From Bufo bufo (taxonomy: Eukaryota; Chordata; Amphibia; Anura; Bufonidae), in contig NC_053389.1 in assembly GCF_905171765.1 (NCBI RefSeq), positions 215,456,624 to 215,520,623 of the forward strand: DNA of 64,000 nucleotides. Reading direction: 5' to 3'. Both the position numbers and the translations under genes were made by a program. The notes beneath the pieces were generated by a model that made no database searches, was not told where the DNA came from, and worked only from the letters and a program-made list of their open reading frames with translations. How positions within the stretch are numbered: the stretch's first letter is position 1; every line of letters starts with the position of its first letter. Below are positions 33,301-40,380 of this stretch, one piece after another.

Positions 33301-36261
33301 CGCGAGCACAGCTCCCATTCATTTCTATGGGGCCAACAGAAATAGCCGAGCAGGCTTTTTTTTTTTCGGCGGCCCTATAGAAATGAATGTAGGGCGGCTG
33401 CACATGCCCAGTGAGCCCTCCACAATCTTCAGGGGTCCGCTCTCAATGTAAATGCATCTATCAGCTGATGGGGGCATATCCTAGCGATATGCCCCCATTG
33501 TCTGAGACTGCAAAACCCCTTTACGGACTAATATTGACTATAATGAGCGACCACTTCAGCCAGTTTGGTTGGGGACCCACTGCTCTAGGCCTCCGTCCTG
33601 AGACAACCCTTCTACGCGGGCTGATGACAGATGCCATTCACGTGGTCGGCCATACCTACATTCCAGGTGGGTCACACCCCTGCTTCATACGTGAAGCAGG
33701 AGACATTCAGTGCTGTGATTCACTGCAGATGATTTTATACAGCCCCAGGGGACGTTATAGCTCCATGTGCTGAAATCACCGAGGACCGAAGAGAACAGGA
33801 AAATGGAAATCCCGACACCCCACGTTCAGCATTTTAGCCTCTCCATGCCCTCCATACTTATGCACGCTCACACGGGCTCCTTATAGGGACAGACACCCAT
33901 GGCAGCAGCTAACCTCCTCTGAGGAGAAAGGATCCAAGTTCTGCGACCCCATTCATTCCTATGGCTGCCCACCTACACTGCAATACTTGGGCATGGGACA
34001 TGTATCAGCCCCAAAATCACCCTGTAGCTGAACCCTTAGGCCAGACACAGATGAGCGAGTTCAATGTGAGAAACTCGTAGCCCGTTCTGACCTCCGCTCC
34101 TCTGACAGGATCACACAGCATGATGATTTATAATACTGTGTCACCCTGACATAATGTGGTCACTGTAATAGATTCCAGGACTCTCAGGGTCCCCCAGTAT
34201 TATAAATCATTATACTGCAGTGCGATCTCCTCAGAGGAGCAAGACCTCACACTGACACGCTGCGAGTTTCTCACATTGAACTCGCTCATCTATGTTTGGG
34301 CTCCAAACAGAATCCATGGTGCAGTGAAGGATCTATTGTACTATGGACACCACCGTCTTATAACAGGGGCCCGTCATATACCTGTCAACTAGGTGGCATC
34401 TGTGGCAGAGAAAATCTCCACATACATATCGTATGCCACTGTATACAATGTGGGGCATGAACCATGCACAGATCCCCAGGTTAAAAGAAAGGATTTTCTT
34501 ATGGACAATTCTCAGCATATTAGGGTAACTAGCGTTAGTGTGATCCGTCGTCGGAGCTGCCTGCCGGTTCCGCCGATCAGTGTGACAACTGACAGCATTT
34601 GTAGATGGATCCGGGTGCAAATCAGTCTACAAATGCATTGCAAGAACAGATCCGTCTCTCCGCTTGCAATGCCGTCCTTCAGTTGTTTTGCAATGCCGGA
34701 TCCGGAACTAATGTAAGTCAATGGGAATTAATGCCGGCATTCCAGCGACTTATCAGGCATTTTGGACGGACATAACACTGCAGCATGCTGCGGTATAATG
34801 TCCCGCCAAAACGCCTGACGGTGACTGAACGGATTTCTATCCATTCAGAACACATGGTGATATGCCTGATCAGTTCTTTTCTGGTATAGAGCCCTTTTGA
34901 CAGAACTCTATGCCGGAAAAGAATAACGCTAGTGTGAAAGTACCCTTCGCTAGATAGTGGCCGGATCACCGCCGGTCCCCATTACAGTAAATGGGGCTGG
35001 ATGGAGCCTCTCAAGCAGAGCGATCCCTAGTGCTAGTAGGAACCTCGCTGGAGGAAGATCCAACCAATTTACTAAGAGGTGCCTCCTCTTCTGCTGTCCG
35101 TGCTGCAGAACCAAAATCTACTGCAGCCAGGAGCCGGGCAGATTACTGGTATGTCGCCAGCCCGCTAGCGAACAGCTCTATACCCAATGTATCTAAGGTT
35201 TACTTGTTCCCATACACATTGGGGGGAGACTCGTGAAGACCAGCGTCTGCTATGCCAGCCTTATATCTCCCGCACCTCTGGAGATGACACATAGGACACA
35301 TATGGCAACTCAGGTGGCATACATTTGTCACCATTTAAGCCAGAAAACTGGCGTGAATGATAAACGTGCCGAGGCCTATGGCCACATCCTCTCGTTGGCC
35401 GAGGAATAAACAAAAATTGCCCTTAAATTTAGTCACCAGTCGCCAATCCCGGGAGGCATATGGAGAAGATAAAGGTCCCCATCTGAATGAAGCCTAATGC
35501 ATCCAGAGACCCTCACCGGTCACGACTAAGGAGCGTCCCTTTGGCGCCGACCAGGTGGGATTTCTATAGAGGAGCGCGGCCTGCGGTGGTTTCCTGTATA
35601 GTCAAGCGCTATGGAAAAAATAAAAAAATGAAATGTATACTAAGCGGGCAACGTAGGCAGCGCCGGCTGTACAGATGTAGATGCACCCGTCACGTGTACA
35701 CCCCAGCGTCAGCTCCTCATGTAACGTGAACACAGCCCAGGCGATCATAATGACATGTAAAAGTTTAATACACACGGCTCGTCTGACTTTCATCACAGCA
35801 GATAACGCGCCGCGGTCGGCAGATATCGCCACGGTCGGCAGATATCGCCACGGTCGGCAGATATCGCCACGGTCCCATACATGCAGCAATTCTTCCCTCC
35901 AGTCCAGAGACGACTTATCACTGCTTGTTAAAGGGCCACACACAGAAAGAATGGAGAGGGCTCTGACACTATCACCTATCACAGGGCTGACACGATAACA
36001 ATCTGCACACTGGCTCCAGCCTGCGCCCCCAGCATGACTGCAGGCTACACCCCCCCAACGGTAAAGATGGAACGGTCTCCACGCTGCTTCCCATGCACAG
36101 CACTGCTAATCCCCACCCCATCCCAAGGCATAAAATGGAGCATCCTGCCCCTTCCCCGTTTACAGCCCAGGAAGAGCCTAAGAAACCGAAATAATGTACA
36201 CTCCCGACCACTCACTGCAGGAGAATCCATAGCTGCACTTACCGTAAATGGTATCGTCCAT
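240..36261 (-). CDS. CYTH2: Cytohesin-2 (ARNO), Arf guanine-nucleotide exchange factor, spliced gene
   Basis: Twelve coding exons on the minus strand join to 1221 nt (406 residues plus stop): 36261-36243, 25530-25383, 22734-22668, 21491-21373, 19799-19719, 15716-15604, 11735-11587, 9670-9559, 3444-3368, 3261-3190, 3103-2949, 348-240. Every border is AG/GT and every phase fits. Domains in order: coiled coil about 8-60, Sec7 about 61-246 with the glutamic finger E156 inside FRLPGEAQ, linker, PH about 262-375, then a basic tail. Cytohesins swap GDP for GTP on Arf proteins at membranes to which the PH domain is recruited by phosphoinositides; that is family knowledge. The tail ([19 protein letters not shown]) and the PH segment [16 protein letters not shown] match cytohesin-2 rather than cytohesins 1, 3 or 4. 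Oddity: a Gln-rich ending [11 protein letters not shown], longer than the mammalian tail. A 3-nt microexon (6087-6089) would add one Gly. The frame is open throughout. Confidence 0.97.
821..2305. mobile_element. Long non-autonomous inverted-repeat element, with an insertion
   Basis: The ends AACCCCTTAATGACCA and TGGTCACTAAGGGGTT are inverted copies. It shares its layout with the element at 12.3-13.3 kb (pyrimidine-rich left part, GGCATCT-AGGGGTT blocks on the right). It is interrupted by the TTAA-flanked element at 853-1504. It lies in the last CYTH2 intron. Confidence 0.55.
853..1504. mobile_element. TTAA-flanked palindromic MITE (T2/Kolobok-like)
   Basis: TTAA at 853-856 and at 1501-1504 with AAGG/CCTT ends. 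Inside, a long inverted repeat runs from about 925 to 1452; its arms share AATCATTAGGAGAAATAAAA and its complement. The T2 MITE superfamily of frogs has TTAA target duplications and AAGG-type ends. Confidence 0.6.
2593..2656. repeat. Near-perfect 64-bp hairpin
   Basis: Arms of 29 and 28 nt (ATTGGTAAGGAAAATCAATA and on, with its complement), one bulged A and a loop of a few bases. It lies in intron 11 of CYTH2, about 300 nt on the 3' side of exon 11, and would fold in the pre-mRNA. Confidence 0.8.
2949..3103 (-). CDS. CYTH2: CYTH2 coding exon 11 (PH domain, C-terminal helix)
   Basis: 155 nt starting [18 protein letters not shown] and ending with the PH C-terminal helix [10 protein letters not shown]. 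The match to cytohesin-2 in this stretch identifies the paralogue. Acceptor TTTCAG, donor GTAAGA. Confidence 0.98.
3190..3261 (-). CDS. CYTH2: CYTH2 coding exon 10 (PH domain)
   Basis: 72 nt, phase 0 on both sides, encoding [20 protein letters not shown] and then PRKP. The acceptor is ATTCAG and the donor GTGCGT, a weaker but acceptable donor. Confidence 0.97.
3368..3444 (-). CDS. CYTH2: CYTH2 coding exon 9 (PH domain)
   Basis: 77 nt encoding [20 protein letters not shown] and on to FEYTT. It carries the Lys/Arg residues of the PH phosphoinositide pocket (KTWKRRWF). Acceptor CTTACAG, donor GTAAGT. Confidence 0.98.
3445..6086 (-). other. CYTH2 intron downstream of the microexon
   Basis: Apart from the T2-like element at 4040-4660 it holds unique-looking DNA. 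Nothing coding recognised. Confidence 0.5.
4040..4660. mobile_element. TTAA-flanked T2-like element
   Basis: TTAA at 4040-4043 and 4657-4660. The ends AAAGTGTACCTAACCTTTC and TGTTAGTAACCATTTAA are imperfect inverted copies. It lies in the intron between the microexon candidate and CYTH2 exon 9. Confidence 0.45.
6087..6089 (-). CDS. CYTH2: Candidate 3-nt CYTH2 microexon (GAG), di/tri-glycine switch
   Basis: Between exons 8 and 9 the minus strand reads CCCCAG, then GAG, then GTAGGT. Inserting GAG after the G at the end of exon 8 and before the GT of exon 9 adds exactly one Gly and keeps the frame. On the minus strand a pyrimidine-rich stretch (6149-6255) lies about 60-165 nt upstream. Cytohesin genes are known to use a 3-nt exon to make PH domains with two or three glycines, which differ in PIP3 selectivity. 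A weaker second match lies at 9300-9302. Skipping gives LGGRVK; inclusion gives LGGGRVK. Confidence 0.7.
6149..6255. promoter_or_regulatory. Purine-rich tract (pyrimidine-rich in the CYTH2 transcript) near the microexon
   Basis: About 100 nt almost entirely A/G on the plus strand, hence C/U in CYTH2 pre-mRNA, ending about 60 nt upstream of the candidate microexon. Long upstream pyrimidine tracts and UGC motifs are known features of microexons controlled by PTB and SRRM4; a role here is inferred. Confidence 0.4.
6399..6710. repeat. Interspersed repeat sharing a TATAGCGC-CAACATATTC core
   Basis: Contains GTGCCAACATATTCTGCAGC and a second decayed version (AGCGCTAACATTTTCC), followed by CTCACAATCTATACG. 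A related core (GCGCCGACATATTCC) occurs at 58.3 kb. Class unknown; it may be a SINE or the tail of a longer element. Confidence 0.3.
7240..7855. repeat. Degenerate tandem array of about 35-80 bp units
   Basis: Repeated blocks of CTGCTACATCTGTCTTCCCTG, separated by GAACCGCTTCTTATACAG or by CAGTCCCCTATCAGCACTG, in a higher-order pattern. Non-coding. Confidence 0.75.
8065..8700. repeat. About 20-copy minisatellite with variable-length C-tracts
   Basis: Units read AGTATATAATCTCACACAGC, then AG, then a C-run that varies from unit to unit (roughly 6 to 14). The last copies have a T inside the C-run (CCCCTCCC) and then decay. The constant part is almost unchanged. Confidence 0.95.
9559..9670 (-). 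CDS. CYTH2: CYTH2 coding exon 8 (Sec7-PH linker and first PH strand)
   Basis: 112 nt encoding [20 protein letters not shown] and on to [11 protein letters not shown], plus the first base of a Gly codon. The exon ends inside the codon where the di/tri-glycine switch of cytohesins takes place. Donor GTAAGA. Confidence 0.97.
10757..10866 (-). mobile_element. 110-bp insert with hammerhead-like motif, probably a Penelope-like end
   Basis: Flanked by the 10-bp direct repeat ACCACAGGAC (10747-10756 and 10867-10876). The body parallels the end of the Penelope-like copy at 47.6 kb: a GCAGC-TCC-CAAT block, then a spacer, then the AACGTTTCGAC motif. It looks like a very short element end or a small non-autonomous derivative. 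Confidence 0.55.
10812..10847 (-). ncRNA. Hammerhead-ribozyme-like fold (degenerate)
   Basis: On the minus strand: stem I TAGC/GCTA, core TTGAAAAA, stem II GAC/GTC, then GAAACGTT. Same order as the motif at 50602-50642 but with different stem I bases that still pair. The core departs from CUGANGA, so activity is doubtful. Confidence 0.4.
11587..11735 (-). CDS. CYTH2: CYTH2 coding exon 7 (Sec7, C-terminal part)
   Basis: 149 nt encoding [20 protein letters not shown] and on to [10 protein letters not shown], the second half of the Arf-binding groove (the Sec7 motif 2 region). Acceptor ATACAG, donor GTAAGA. Confidence 0.98.
11736..12284 (-). other. CYTH2 intron stretch without recognised elements
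   Basis: AT-rich intron DNA next to exon 7. No repeat ends or frames that I can support. Confidence 0.4.
12285..13270. mobile_element. Non-autonomous repeat element of the same family as 821-2305
   Basis: Pyrimidine- and T-rich left part with CATATAGCCATATGAGGACT, poly-A, poly-C and poly-G runs, then GGCATCTGAGGGGTTTATAG and a closing GAAGGGGTTAATG. No coding frame. The left edge is approximate. Confidence 0.4.
13455..14473. mobile_element. 1019-bp hAT-type non-autonomous transposon
   Basis: Terminal repeats TAGGGATCGAC and GTTGATCCCTA, flanked by the perfect 8-bp direct repeat GTTTTGAT (13447-13454, 14474-14481). Eight-base target duplications are typical of hAT elements. Subterminal ATCGG repeats are present on both sides, and there is a large internal palindrome (about 13.66-14.03 kb). 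No transposase frame. Confidence 0.8.
14553..14841. mobile_element. Palindromic MITE (Harbinger-like, GGGTCCATTCACAC ends)
   Basis: Ends GGGTCCATTCACAC and GTGTGAATGGACCC, with internal inverted blocks of CCGCAAAA/TTTTGCGG. Same family as 17954-18203 and 19070-19364. Confidence 0.7.
15604..15716 (-). CDS. CYTH2: CYTH2 coding exon 6 (Sec7 catalytic loop)
   Basis: 113 nt encoding [19 protein letters not shown] and on to CNPGVFQST. It contains the catalytic glutamic finger at residue 156, the same number as in mammalian ARNO. Family knowledge: this Glu displaces the nucleotide phosphate and Mg on Arf. Confidence 0.98.
16745..17058. mobile_element. T2-like MITE
   Basis: Ends AAAGGGGTATTCCGGTT and AACCGGAATACCCTTTAT are inverted copies. 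Another T2-like end (AAGGGGTTTTCCTGGACC) starts immediately to the right. Confidence 0.6.
17954..18203. mobile_element. Palindromic MITE (Harbinger-like)
   Basis: Ends GGGTCCATTCACACGTC and GACGTGTGAATGGACCC, with internal CCGCAAA-type inverted blocks. Related to 14553-14841. Confidence 0.7.
19070..19364. mobile_element. Palindromic MITE with TTA target duplication (Harbinger-like)
   Basis: Ends GGCTCCATTTACAC and GTGTGAATGGAGCC, flanked on both sides by TTA (19067-19069, 19365-19367). A 3-bp TWA duplication is typical of PIF/Harbinger elements. Confidence 0.75.
19719..19799 (-). CDS. CYTH2: CYTH2 coding exon 5 (Sec7)
   Basis: 81 nt encoding [20 protein letters not shown] and on to NLVQAL, part of the Sec7 helical core. 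The acceptor follows a T-rich run; the donor is GTCAGT. Confidence 0.97.
21373..21491 (-). CDS. CYTH2: CYTH2 coding exon 4 (Sec7, N-terminal part)
   Basis: 119 nt, phase 0 in and phase 2 out. Encodes [14 protein letters not shown] through [16 protein letters not shown], the first helices of the Sec7 domain. Acceptor CTTTTAG, donor GTAAAC. Confidence 0.97.
21928..22293. mobile_element. TTAA-flanked T2-like MITE
   Basis: TTAA at 21928-21931 and 22290-22293; the ends AGTGGTTTTCTAAGATT and AATCTCGGAAAACCCTT are imperfect inverted copies. It lies between CYTH2 exons 3 and 4. Confidence 0.6.
22668..22734 (-). CDS. CYTH2: CYTH2 coding exon 3
   Basis: 67 nt encoding [22 protein letters not shown], the basic linker leading into the Sec7 domain. 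The acceptor follows a clear pyrimidine run (TTTTTTCCCCCACAG); donor GTAAAA. Confidence 0.97.
23151..23419. mobile_element. T2-like MITE
   Basis: Starts TTAAAGAGGACCTGTAACCT and closes GACAGCTCCTCTAA; the interior arms share TAGTAACTA/TAGTTACTA inverted blocks. The right TTAA has decayed to CTAA. Confidence 0.5.
24778..25011. repeat. Long imperfect inverted repeat
   Basis: GGCAGGAGAACGGAAAGAAC and on, mirrored by TTTCCATTCTCCTGCTCC; the inner arms share ATGGGGTCCGTTATGTTTC. Probably a Harbinger-like palindromic MITE whose ends are blurred by neighbouring repeats. Confidence 0.6.
25383..25530 (-). CDS. CYTH2: CYTH2 coding exon 2 (coiled coil)
   Basis: 148 nt, phase 1 in and phase 2 out. Encodes residues 7-56, starting [20 protein letters not shown], a heptad-rich coiled coil. 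In the family this helix mediates dimerisation and binding of scaffold partners. Acceptor CTTTAG, donor GTAAGG. Confidence 0.97.
28020..28498. mobile_element. TTAA-flanked T2-like MITE
   Basis: TTAA at 28020-28023 and 28495-28498; the ends GGGGAACCCGTCATCAACTT and AAGTTGATGACAGGTTCCC are near-perfect inverted copies. In CYTH2 intron 1. Confidence 0.75.
30215..30952. mobile_element. 738-bp near-complete palindrome with TTAA target duplication
   Basis: TTAA at 30215-30218 and 30949-30952. Starts AGGGATTCTGTCACCTCTCA and ends with its complement; the arms of about 350 bp match almost along their whole length, leaving a short centre near 30.58 kb. Because of this, nearly the same open frame appears on both strands. 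TTAA plus AGGG ends fit a T2/Kolobok or piggyBac type. Confidence 0.75.
31011..31345. mobile_element. T2-like MITE
   Basis: Starts TTAAAAGGGTTGTTCACCCC. Inverted blocks CACCCCTGGGACC/GGTCCCCAGGGGTG and CATACTTATCTGGTCCCC with its complement lie near the two ends. Confidence 0.45.
31800..31945. repeat. 41-bp tandem repeat, about 3.7 copies
   Basis: Units of GGCCTCTCCGCCACCATGGG followed by CCAGCCGGGGGAAAAAA. Small changes between units. In CYTH2 intron 1; non-coding. Confidence 0.9.
33005..33570. mobile_element. Palindromic element with a second T2-like palindrome inserted
   Basis: The outer arms (GGGCTGAAGTGGTCGCTCAT and its complement at about 33545-33565) flank an inner palindrome (about 33098-33523) whose ends are AAAGGGTTTTCCAATCTCAG and CTGAGACTGCAAAACCCCTTT. 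Confidence 0.6.
34523..34945. mobile_element. Palindromic MITE (Harbinger-like)
   Basis: Ends GGGTAACTAGCGTTAGTGTG and AACGCTAGTGTGAAAGTACCC, with several internal inverted blocks (ACAAATGCATTGCAAG and others). Flanked by TTA on the left and TTC on the right. Related to 51555-51962. Confidence 0.65.
35811..35875. repeat. 19-bp tandem repeat, about 3.4 copies
   Basis: CACGGTCGGCAGATATCGC repeated without change, about 0.4 kb downstream of CYTH2 exon 1, in intron 1 beside the CpG-rich promoter. Confidence 0.9.
36243..36261 (-). CDS. CYTH2: CYTH2 coding exon 1 (start codon)
   Basis: Encodes MDDTIY plus the first base of a Val codon, then donor GTAAGT. The ATG sits in a good Kozak context (G at -3, G at +4). 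The short exon followed by a 10.7-kb intron is the usual layout for a cytohesin 5' end, and the peptide resembles the mammalian start MEDGVYEPPDL. Confidence 0.93.
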
Positions 36262-36620
36262 GTCCAGGAAGGTGACAAGTCCGAGGACTCGCTTGACCGG
36301 AAATCACGACCTCACGTCAGAAATGTCCACGGACCCAGAATAATATTCTAAACGAACGGTTCCTATGAAGCTCCGTTCCCACCGCTCTCTATCCGGCTCG
36401 CCTTCATCGGGCTCACCACCCCCCAACACCCGTCGCCTCTAAAGCCCACCTACTGCCTCCATAGCAGCCACCCGCAGTCACCGCCCACTTCGGTAACCGA
36501 CAGTGCAGTCATCCAATCACGTCGCGATTGTAATCAGGGTCGGGGAGTTAGGGGTGGGGGGCAGAAGCTTACGGCCTCTTTGTCTCGAGGACGTGCATTC
36601 CTTCTTGATTGACAAGCTAT
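36262..36620 (-). promoter_or_regulatory. CYTH2: CYTH2 5' UTR and CpG-rich promoter
   Basis: The DNA upstream of the start codon is clearly richer in CpG than the flanks. Visible elements: an ETS-type CCGGAAAT at 36297-36304, a CRE-like TCACGTCA at 36312-36319, and CCAAT boxes near 36513 and 36625. No TATA box was seen, which suits a housekeeping CpG promoter. The transcription start is not determined. Confidence 0.55.
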
Positions 36621-36817
36621 TTGGCCAATCCTAAGCCAAGACTGTCTGGTAAAGGCGGGACAACGCCGTACATCGACCAATAAAATCTACGGATACAAGC
36701 GTAGCTAAGCCAAATAGAGGTTGGTAAGGGCGGGGAATCCAAGGAGCTCCTGAAAGGAAATGCTAATGGAATGTCTCATAAGTGCAATGTCTGCATTTAC
36801 AACCTCTTCCCTCATAA

Positions 36818-37220
36818 GGCTGCTTTCACACTGGCGTTTTGGCTTTCCGTTTGTGAGATCCGTTCAGGGCTCTTACAAGCGATCCAAAACGGATCAGTTT
36901 TGCCCTAATGCATTCTGAATGGAAAAGGATCCGCTCAGAATGCATCAGTTTGCCTCAGTTCAGTCTCCATTCCGCTCTGGAGGCGGACACCAAAACACTG
37001 CCTGCAGCGTTTGGTGTCCGTCTGACGAAACGGATCCGTTTTCACTGACAGAATCTGGCACAATAGAAAACGGATCCGTCTCCCATTGACCTTCAATGGT
37101 GTTCAAGACGGATCAATTTTGGCTATGTTACAGATAATACAAACTGATCCGTTCTGAACGGATGCAGACGGTTGTATTATTTGAACGGATCCATCTGTGC
37201 AGATCCATAACGGATCCGCT
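36818..37220. mobile_element. Palindromic MITE (Harbinger-like)
   Basis: Begins after TAA with GGCTGCTTTCACACTGGCG. The interior is a chain of inverted blocks around ACGGATCC and TTGGTGTCCG. The right edge is approximate. Confidence 0.5.
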
Positions 37221-37495
37221 AACTACGGCACTGGAATGATCACATGGATTCCCTTGGACACCATTAGAAAGGGCCAAACGTGCCTGATAGCAGAAATAGC
37301 GCCACCATTCTGCGGCGCAGTACAAAGATTGGCAGCCCCTGTCTGCAGTGGGATAACTTCCCCCCCCCCGACCCATGTACGGTCATTTACATGTGTTCTG
37401 AATGAGCCGCTGTCAGTCACCTCTGGTGGTCGTAAGAACTGGGCATGTTCACATTCCTCTGCCTGATCCCAGGACATCTGCCCTTGAGGAAGACA

Positions 37496-37666
37496 TGGGG
37501 CCTCATTTATCAAAACTGGAAAACTGTCTTAGTTGCCCATAGCAACCAATCAGCTCACCTTTCATTTTTTTCAGATCATTTTAAGAAATGAAAGGTGAGC
37601 TCTAATAGGTTACTATGGGCAGGCAACCACGTTTTCCTATTAGACAGTTTTGATAAATGACGCCCA
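37496..37666. mobile_element. 171-bp palindromic MITE
   Basis: Ends GGGCCTCATTTATCAAAACT and CAGTTTTGATAAATGACGCCC; internal arms CAGCTCACCTTTCATTT and AAATGAAAGGTGAGCTC. Confidence 0.7.
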
Positions 37667-37705
37667 TGGTGGGCAGAATCTGGCAAAATTGTTGAGCTCA
37701 GATGA

Positions 37706-38012
37706 ATTTAAAGGGGCTGTGTCACTTCAGCAATTGGCAAATACCATGTTGAGAAAGTTAATACAAGCCACTTACCATTGTATCCTGATTGTCCATATTG
37801 CCCCCTTTGCTGGCTGGATTCATTTTTTCATCACATTATCCACTGCTCATATCCAGGGGTTATGGTCACCACTGCAGAGCAGATACGAGAGGGCCGGGAA
37901 GGTAGACTGCGCATGTGTGCCTATGTGAGCTCCCATGGTTCCGGCCACCAGAGAGGCAGCACTTTTTCCTATAGTACACAAGCACGACCACTGCTGCTGG
38001 ATTGCAGGGTGG
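37706..38012. mobile_element. Half copy of the 10.5-kb element family
   Basis: Starts TTTAAAGGGGCTGTGTCACT and continues with AGAAAGTTAATACAAGCCAC and the shared TTTGCTGGCTGGATTCATTT. The right half is missing; the MITE at 38019 follows. Confidence 0.5.
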
Positions 38013-38018
38013 TCATAA

Positions 38019-38372
38019 TGCCAGTTTCACACTTGTGATAAAGAGATCAAGCAGGCTGTCCTGGAAGGGAACAGCCTGCCGAATCTCTCTGAATTTCGGC
38101 ATTGCCGGAAGCAACCGCATTGCCATCCAGCCCCATTCTCTATAATGCGGATCAGCGGAGGTCCAGCTGCAACCCGACAAATATGTGGAGAAGTGGCGGG
38201 ATCTCAGCATGTTTGTCGGGTTGCAGCCAGATCTCCGTTGGTTCCCATTATAGTGAATGGGGTCGGCGGGTGTCAGGTAGCGTCGGGCAATGCAGCATCC
38301 AGCCCACTCTGGCAGGCTTCTCCCCTGTCAGAACAGCCTGCCTAAAATGTGAACGCAAGTGTGAAACTAGTC
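38019..38372. mobile_element. Palindromic MITE with TAA target duplication (Harbinger-like)
   Basis: Ends TGCCAGTTTCACACTTG and CAAGTGTGAAACTAGTC, flanked by TAA (38016-38018, 38373-38375). Inner inverted blocks include AACAGCCTGCC/GGCAGGC and CGACAAA/TTTGTCG. Confidence 0.6.
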
Positions 38373-38543
38373 TAAGGGCGCACCGTGCAGTTCTGACATG
38401 CATTCAGGATGCAGTTATTTAGTGTAGGTCACACTCTAATATTTCGTTGGACCGCCTTTAGCTTTGATTACGGCACGCATTCGCTGTAGCAATGTTTCGA
38501 TAAGCTGCAATGTCACAAGATTTATTTCCATCCAATGTTGCAT

Positions 38544-38930
38544 TCATTTTTCACCAAGATCTTGCATTGATGATGGTAGAGTCTGACTGCTGCGCAAAGC
38601 CTTCTCCAGCACATCCCAAAGATTCTCAATGGGGTTAAGGTCTGGACTCTGTGGTGGCCAATCCATGTGTGAAAATGATGTCTCATGCTCCGTGAACCAC
38701 TCTTTCACAATTTGAGCCCGATGAATCCTGGCATTGTCATCTTGGAATATGCCCGTGCCATCAGGGAAGAAAAAATCCATTGATGGAATAACCTGGTCAT
38801 TCAGTATGTTCAGGTAGTCAGCTGGCCTCATTCTTGGAGCATATACTGTTGCTGAACCTAGACCTGACCAACTGCAGCAACTCCATATCATAGCACTGCC
38901 CCCACAGGCTTGTACAGTAGGCACTAGGCA
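38544..38930 (-). pseudogene. Tc1 transposase, C-terminal catalytic part
   Basis: Open for about 126 residues from the solo LTR junction to the stop. It shows [17 protein letters not shown], the second catalytic Asp in [14 protein letters not shown] and the catalytic Glu in [18 protein letters not shown], all typical of the DDE domain of vertebrate Tc1 transposases. The N-terminal half lies across the insertions to the right, so this copy cannot give a full transposase. Confidence 0.9.
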
Positions 38931-38939
38931 TGATGGGTG

Positions 38940-39983
38940 TGTAACATCCCAGAGTTATGTTACTAAACTCTTTCTCCCCGCTACTATTTGTTGGTAACAT
39001 GTGCCTTGTCATCTAATGTGATTTTATGTAATATTCCTCACAAATGTGCATATTCTAAGCCTGTTACATGTAATTTGCTGTAATTTGCAGGTGGCAGCAA
39101 TGTGTTACCAGGGCCTTAGTAACAGTTTAGCATATCTAGATTGGAATAGAACATTCCAGTTTAGCTCCCCCCTCTTTGAGGAGGTGTGGAATGTTCCCAC
39201 ATCCTGTCTCATGGGGAGGAAAGGAAGTTAAGTTTAGTGTGCCAGCCACCCCTGCTAGGGGAAGGCTGTGCAAGTAGGAGCTCCCAGAAATAGGGATCCC
39301 AACCCAGGATCGAGTCTCGGCTGAGACCAAAGATCTTCATCCCCAGTCTGAGCCCTTCAGCCTCAGATGGTTGGCAAGCAAGCAGCACCTCCAGATCTCC
39401 AGGAAGAGCCATTCCCTGTAAGCTAACTGAGTAACATCCAGAGACCAGGAGAAGCCAAATTCCTCCTCAGCTAGTCAGTCTCATACACAACAGAAGACAG
39501 ATTCCTGCCATATTCTCCAGGCACATGATAGGAGCAGAAGAGATATTGATCCCTGCCATACATTGCCAATACCTGCTGGGACCCAAGACTATTGCTGTAA
39601 CTCATATGGATTAATGCTGCCTTCAGTAAAGACAAGTTGAATTATATCCCAAGTCTGGATCTCAATTATTGCTACCAAAACCCTCAATTACTCCTACTAG
39701 CAACACAGTCATTTATTGCAAGTGAGCCAGGATCCAGGAGTCCAGCCGTACCAAGGTAGGAGACACCATTGACACTATTACTACTATTACACAGAGACAT
39801 TACCCCACTCTGGCATTCCTCACCTGGTGCGTGATTTGCAAAACCTTAAAGGGCCCTGAGACTGTACCCTGCGCATGCTGCAATTGGCGTCACGAACAAA
39901 AAACTATAGACTTATATACCCATATCCGGACTCACTACATATTTTGGCGTCCGCCTAACCGTACCACGGTCCTGCTCATTGCA
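38940..39983. mobile_element. 1044-bp solo LTR
   Basis: Starts TGTAACATCC, ends CATTGCA, and is flanked by GGTG on both sides (38936-38939, 39984-39987) inside the Tc1 coding region. It has the TG/CA ends of an LTR and no internal coding region. A 4-6-bp target duplication suits a retrovirus-like or gypsy integrase; the family is not identified. Confidence 0.7.
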
Positions 39984-40380
39984 GGTGCATCACTTCATCT
40001 GCCTCTCTTCTTACCCTGATGCGCCCATCACTCTGGCACAGGGTAAATCTAGACCACATGACCTTATTCCATGGCTCCAGAGTCCAATCTTTATGCTCCC
40101 TAGAAAATTGAAGCCTTTTTTCTGGTTTGCCTCACTAATTAGTGGTTTTCTTACGGCTACACAGCTGTTCAGTCCCGATCCCTTGAGTTCCCTTCGCATT
40201 GTGCGTGTAGAAATGCTCTTACTTTCACTATTAAACATAGCCTTGAGTTCTACTGTTGTTTTTCTTCGATTTGATTTCACCAAACGTTTAAGTGATCGGC
40301 GATCACGATCAGTCAGGATTTTTTCCCCGCCACATTTCTTCCTCAAATACGATGGTCCCCACTATCCTTCCAGTTTTTAA
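39984..40380 (-). pseudogene. Tc1 transposase, DNA-binding and central part
   Basis: Encodes the paired-like HTH region (ILTDRDRRSLKRLVKSNRRK, STRTMRRELKGSGL) and then a frameshifted segment where the first catalytic Asp should be (SHGIRSCGLDLPCARV). The last 26 nt continue in frame into the piece beyond the solo LTR. Frameshifts near 40340 and 40100 show decay. Confidence 0.8.

Larger units (their letters stand above)
25531..36242 (-). other. CYTH2: CYTH2 intron 1
   Basis: A 10.7-kb intron. Apart from the listed elements it holds T2-like single ends (for example 26446, 28810) and AT-rich unique DNA. No additional exon with conserved coding character was recognised. Confidence 0.7.

Noticed and set aside
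36400..38400. Possible divergent gene sharing the CYTH2 CpG-rich promoter
   Set aside because: No exon-like conserved peptide was found upstream; the region quickly becomes MITEs.
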